Shown here piece after piece: positions 6,448-6,604 of a stretch of 6,604 nucleotides of DNA. The translations under genes and the position numbers were made by a program. Position 1 is the stretch's first letter. Each line of letters begins with the position of its first letter. The DNA lies in assembly GCA_021205715.1 (NCBI GenBank), contig JAJPXA010000050.1, forward strand, positions 1 to 6,604, written 5' to 3'. This DNA is from Bacillota bacterium. Lineage in GTDB: Bacteria > Bacillota > Clostridia > UBA1381. Under the pieces are notes generated by a model. It was not told the origin of the DNA, made no database searches, and saw nothing but the letters and a program-made list of their open reading frames with translations.

Positions 6448-6497
6448 ATTTTGTTCGATTTCGATATCAGCATAAGCTCCCCGAAAATCGACAAAAT
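6448..6497 (-). other. Long imperfect stem at the 5' end of the bio transcript
   Basis: Minus-strand bases complementary to 6482-6497 can pair with those complementary to 6448-6463. The segments are 7, 6 and 2 bp, separated by one single-base bulge on each side, around an 18-nt loop. The predicted transcription start (about 6492) falls within the outer segment, so only part of it would be in RNA. It may be a 5'-protective stem. It does not match any riboswitch I know. Confidence 0.4.
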
Positions 6498-6499
6498 AA

Positions 6500-6528
6500 A
6501 TTATAGCATATGCGGTCTTAATTGTCAA
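6500..6528 (-). promoter_or_regulatory. Sigma-A promoter of the bioYBD operon
   Basis: On the minus strand there is a perfect TTGACA (complement of 6523-6528), a 17-bp spacer, and a perfect TATAAT (complement of 6500-6505) preceded by TGC, making an extended -10. Transcription should start near 6492, leaving a leader of about 86 nt before bioY. The -35 lies inside the left arm of the BirA-type operator, so repressor binding would exclude RNA polymerase. Confidence 0.93.
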
Positions 6529-6555
6529 CCATTAATTTACTATAGTTTACAATTA
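6519..6555. promoter_or_regulatory. BirA-type biotin operator
   Basis: TAATTGTCAAC (6519-6529) and GTTTACAATTA (6545-6555) form an inverted repeat with 10 of 11 positions matching across a 15-bp gap. The cores TTGTCAACC and AGTTTACAA closely match the BirA half-sites TTGTAAACC and GGTTTACAA, with 13 bp between the 9-bp halves. That is shorter than the 16 of E. coli, and from memory is compatible with Bacillus-type operators. It overlaps the bio -35. BirA-biotinyl-AMP binding would shut off bioYBD when biotin is plentiful. The assignment rests on half-site sequence, position and the genes controlled. Confidence 0.8.
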
Positions 6556-6563
6556 AAATTACA

Positions 6564-6590
6564 TAAAGCAAAATATTGACATTTGCTTTA
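6564..6590. promoter_or_regulatory. Perfect 9-9-9 palindrome over the rightward -35, operator for an unidentified regulator
   Basis: TAAAGCAAA (6564-6572) and TTTGCTTTA (6582-6590) are exact inverted repeats separated by 9 bp that contain the TTGACA of the rightward promoter. The layout is that of a repressor site. The arm sequence differs from the BirA operator and from CIRCE (TTAGCACTC), which has the same spacing. I do not recognise the regulator. Confidence 0.6.
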
Positions 6591-6604
6591 CGATATGCTA
6601 TAAT
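6576..6604 (+). promoter_or_regulatory. Rightward consensus promoter for a gene beyond the window
   Basis: TTGACA (6576-6581), a 17-bp spacer and TATAAT (6599-6604), the last six bases of the window, preceded by TGC, make a full-consensus extended -10 promoter on the plus strand. It is back-to-back with the bio promoter, with 47 bp between the two -35 elements. The gene it serves is not visible. Confidence 0.85.

Noticed and set aside
6407..6499. Riboswitch in the bioY leader
   Set aside because: No conserved riboswitch core is visible, and BirA repression at the promoter already explains biotin control; only simple hairpins are reported.
6564..6590. CIRCE element (HrcA site)
   Set aside because: The 9-9-9 geometry matches, but the arms are TAAAGCAAA/TTTGCTTTA and not TTAGCACTC/GAGTGCTAA.

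Overview
The window looks like chromosomal DNA of an anaerobic Clostridia-type member of the Bacillota, probably uncultured. The reasons are the gene order asp23-nusB-xseA-xseB-ispA, strong Shine-Dalgarno sites, tight start/stop overlaps, a Firmicutes-style BirA operator, and a biotin synthase whose cysteine pattern resembles that of obligate anaerobes. TAA, TGA and TAG are all used as ordinary stops, so the standard code applies. No mobile element, CRISPR array, tRNA or rRNA is visible.

Left part, plus strand (1-4117): a housekeeping operon, probably one transcript entering from upstream. It starts with the 3' portion of an Asp23/Gls24-family gene that carries an in-frame TAA. Then come nusB (transcription antitermination), a TsaD/Kae1-like paralog coupled to nusB by an ATGA overlap, xseA and xseB (the two subunits of exonuclease VII), and ispA (farnesyl diphosphate synthase). 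A 13-bp perfect stem with a T run closes the operon. It also works as a terminator in the opposite direction.

Right part, minus strand (6406 down to 4161): a three-gene biotin operon, bioY-bioB-bioD, converging on ispA. BioY is the substrate-binding membrane component of a biotin ECF transporter, BioD makes dethiobiotin, and BioB inserts sulfur to give biotin. bioA, bioF and pimelate-synthesis genes are absent here, so the locus reads as uptake plus the last two steps. BioB has Ser in place of one usual auxiliary-cluster Cys and has extra cysteines. BioY lacks the Lys expected in its C-terminal GDxxK motif.

Right end (6407-6604): a 198-bp noncoding region holding two back-to-back promoters, each with TTGACA, a 17-bp spacer and an extended -10 TGC-TATAAT. 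They share a perfect 12-bp inverted repeat. The leftward promoter drives bioYBD, and a BirA-type operator covers its -35. The rightward promoter drives an unseen gene beyond the window, and a separate perfect 9-9-9 palindrome spans its -35. The bio leader RNA can form two hairpins.
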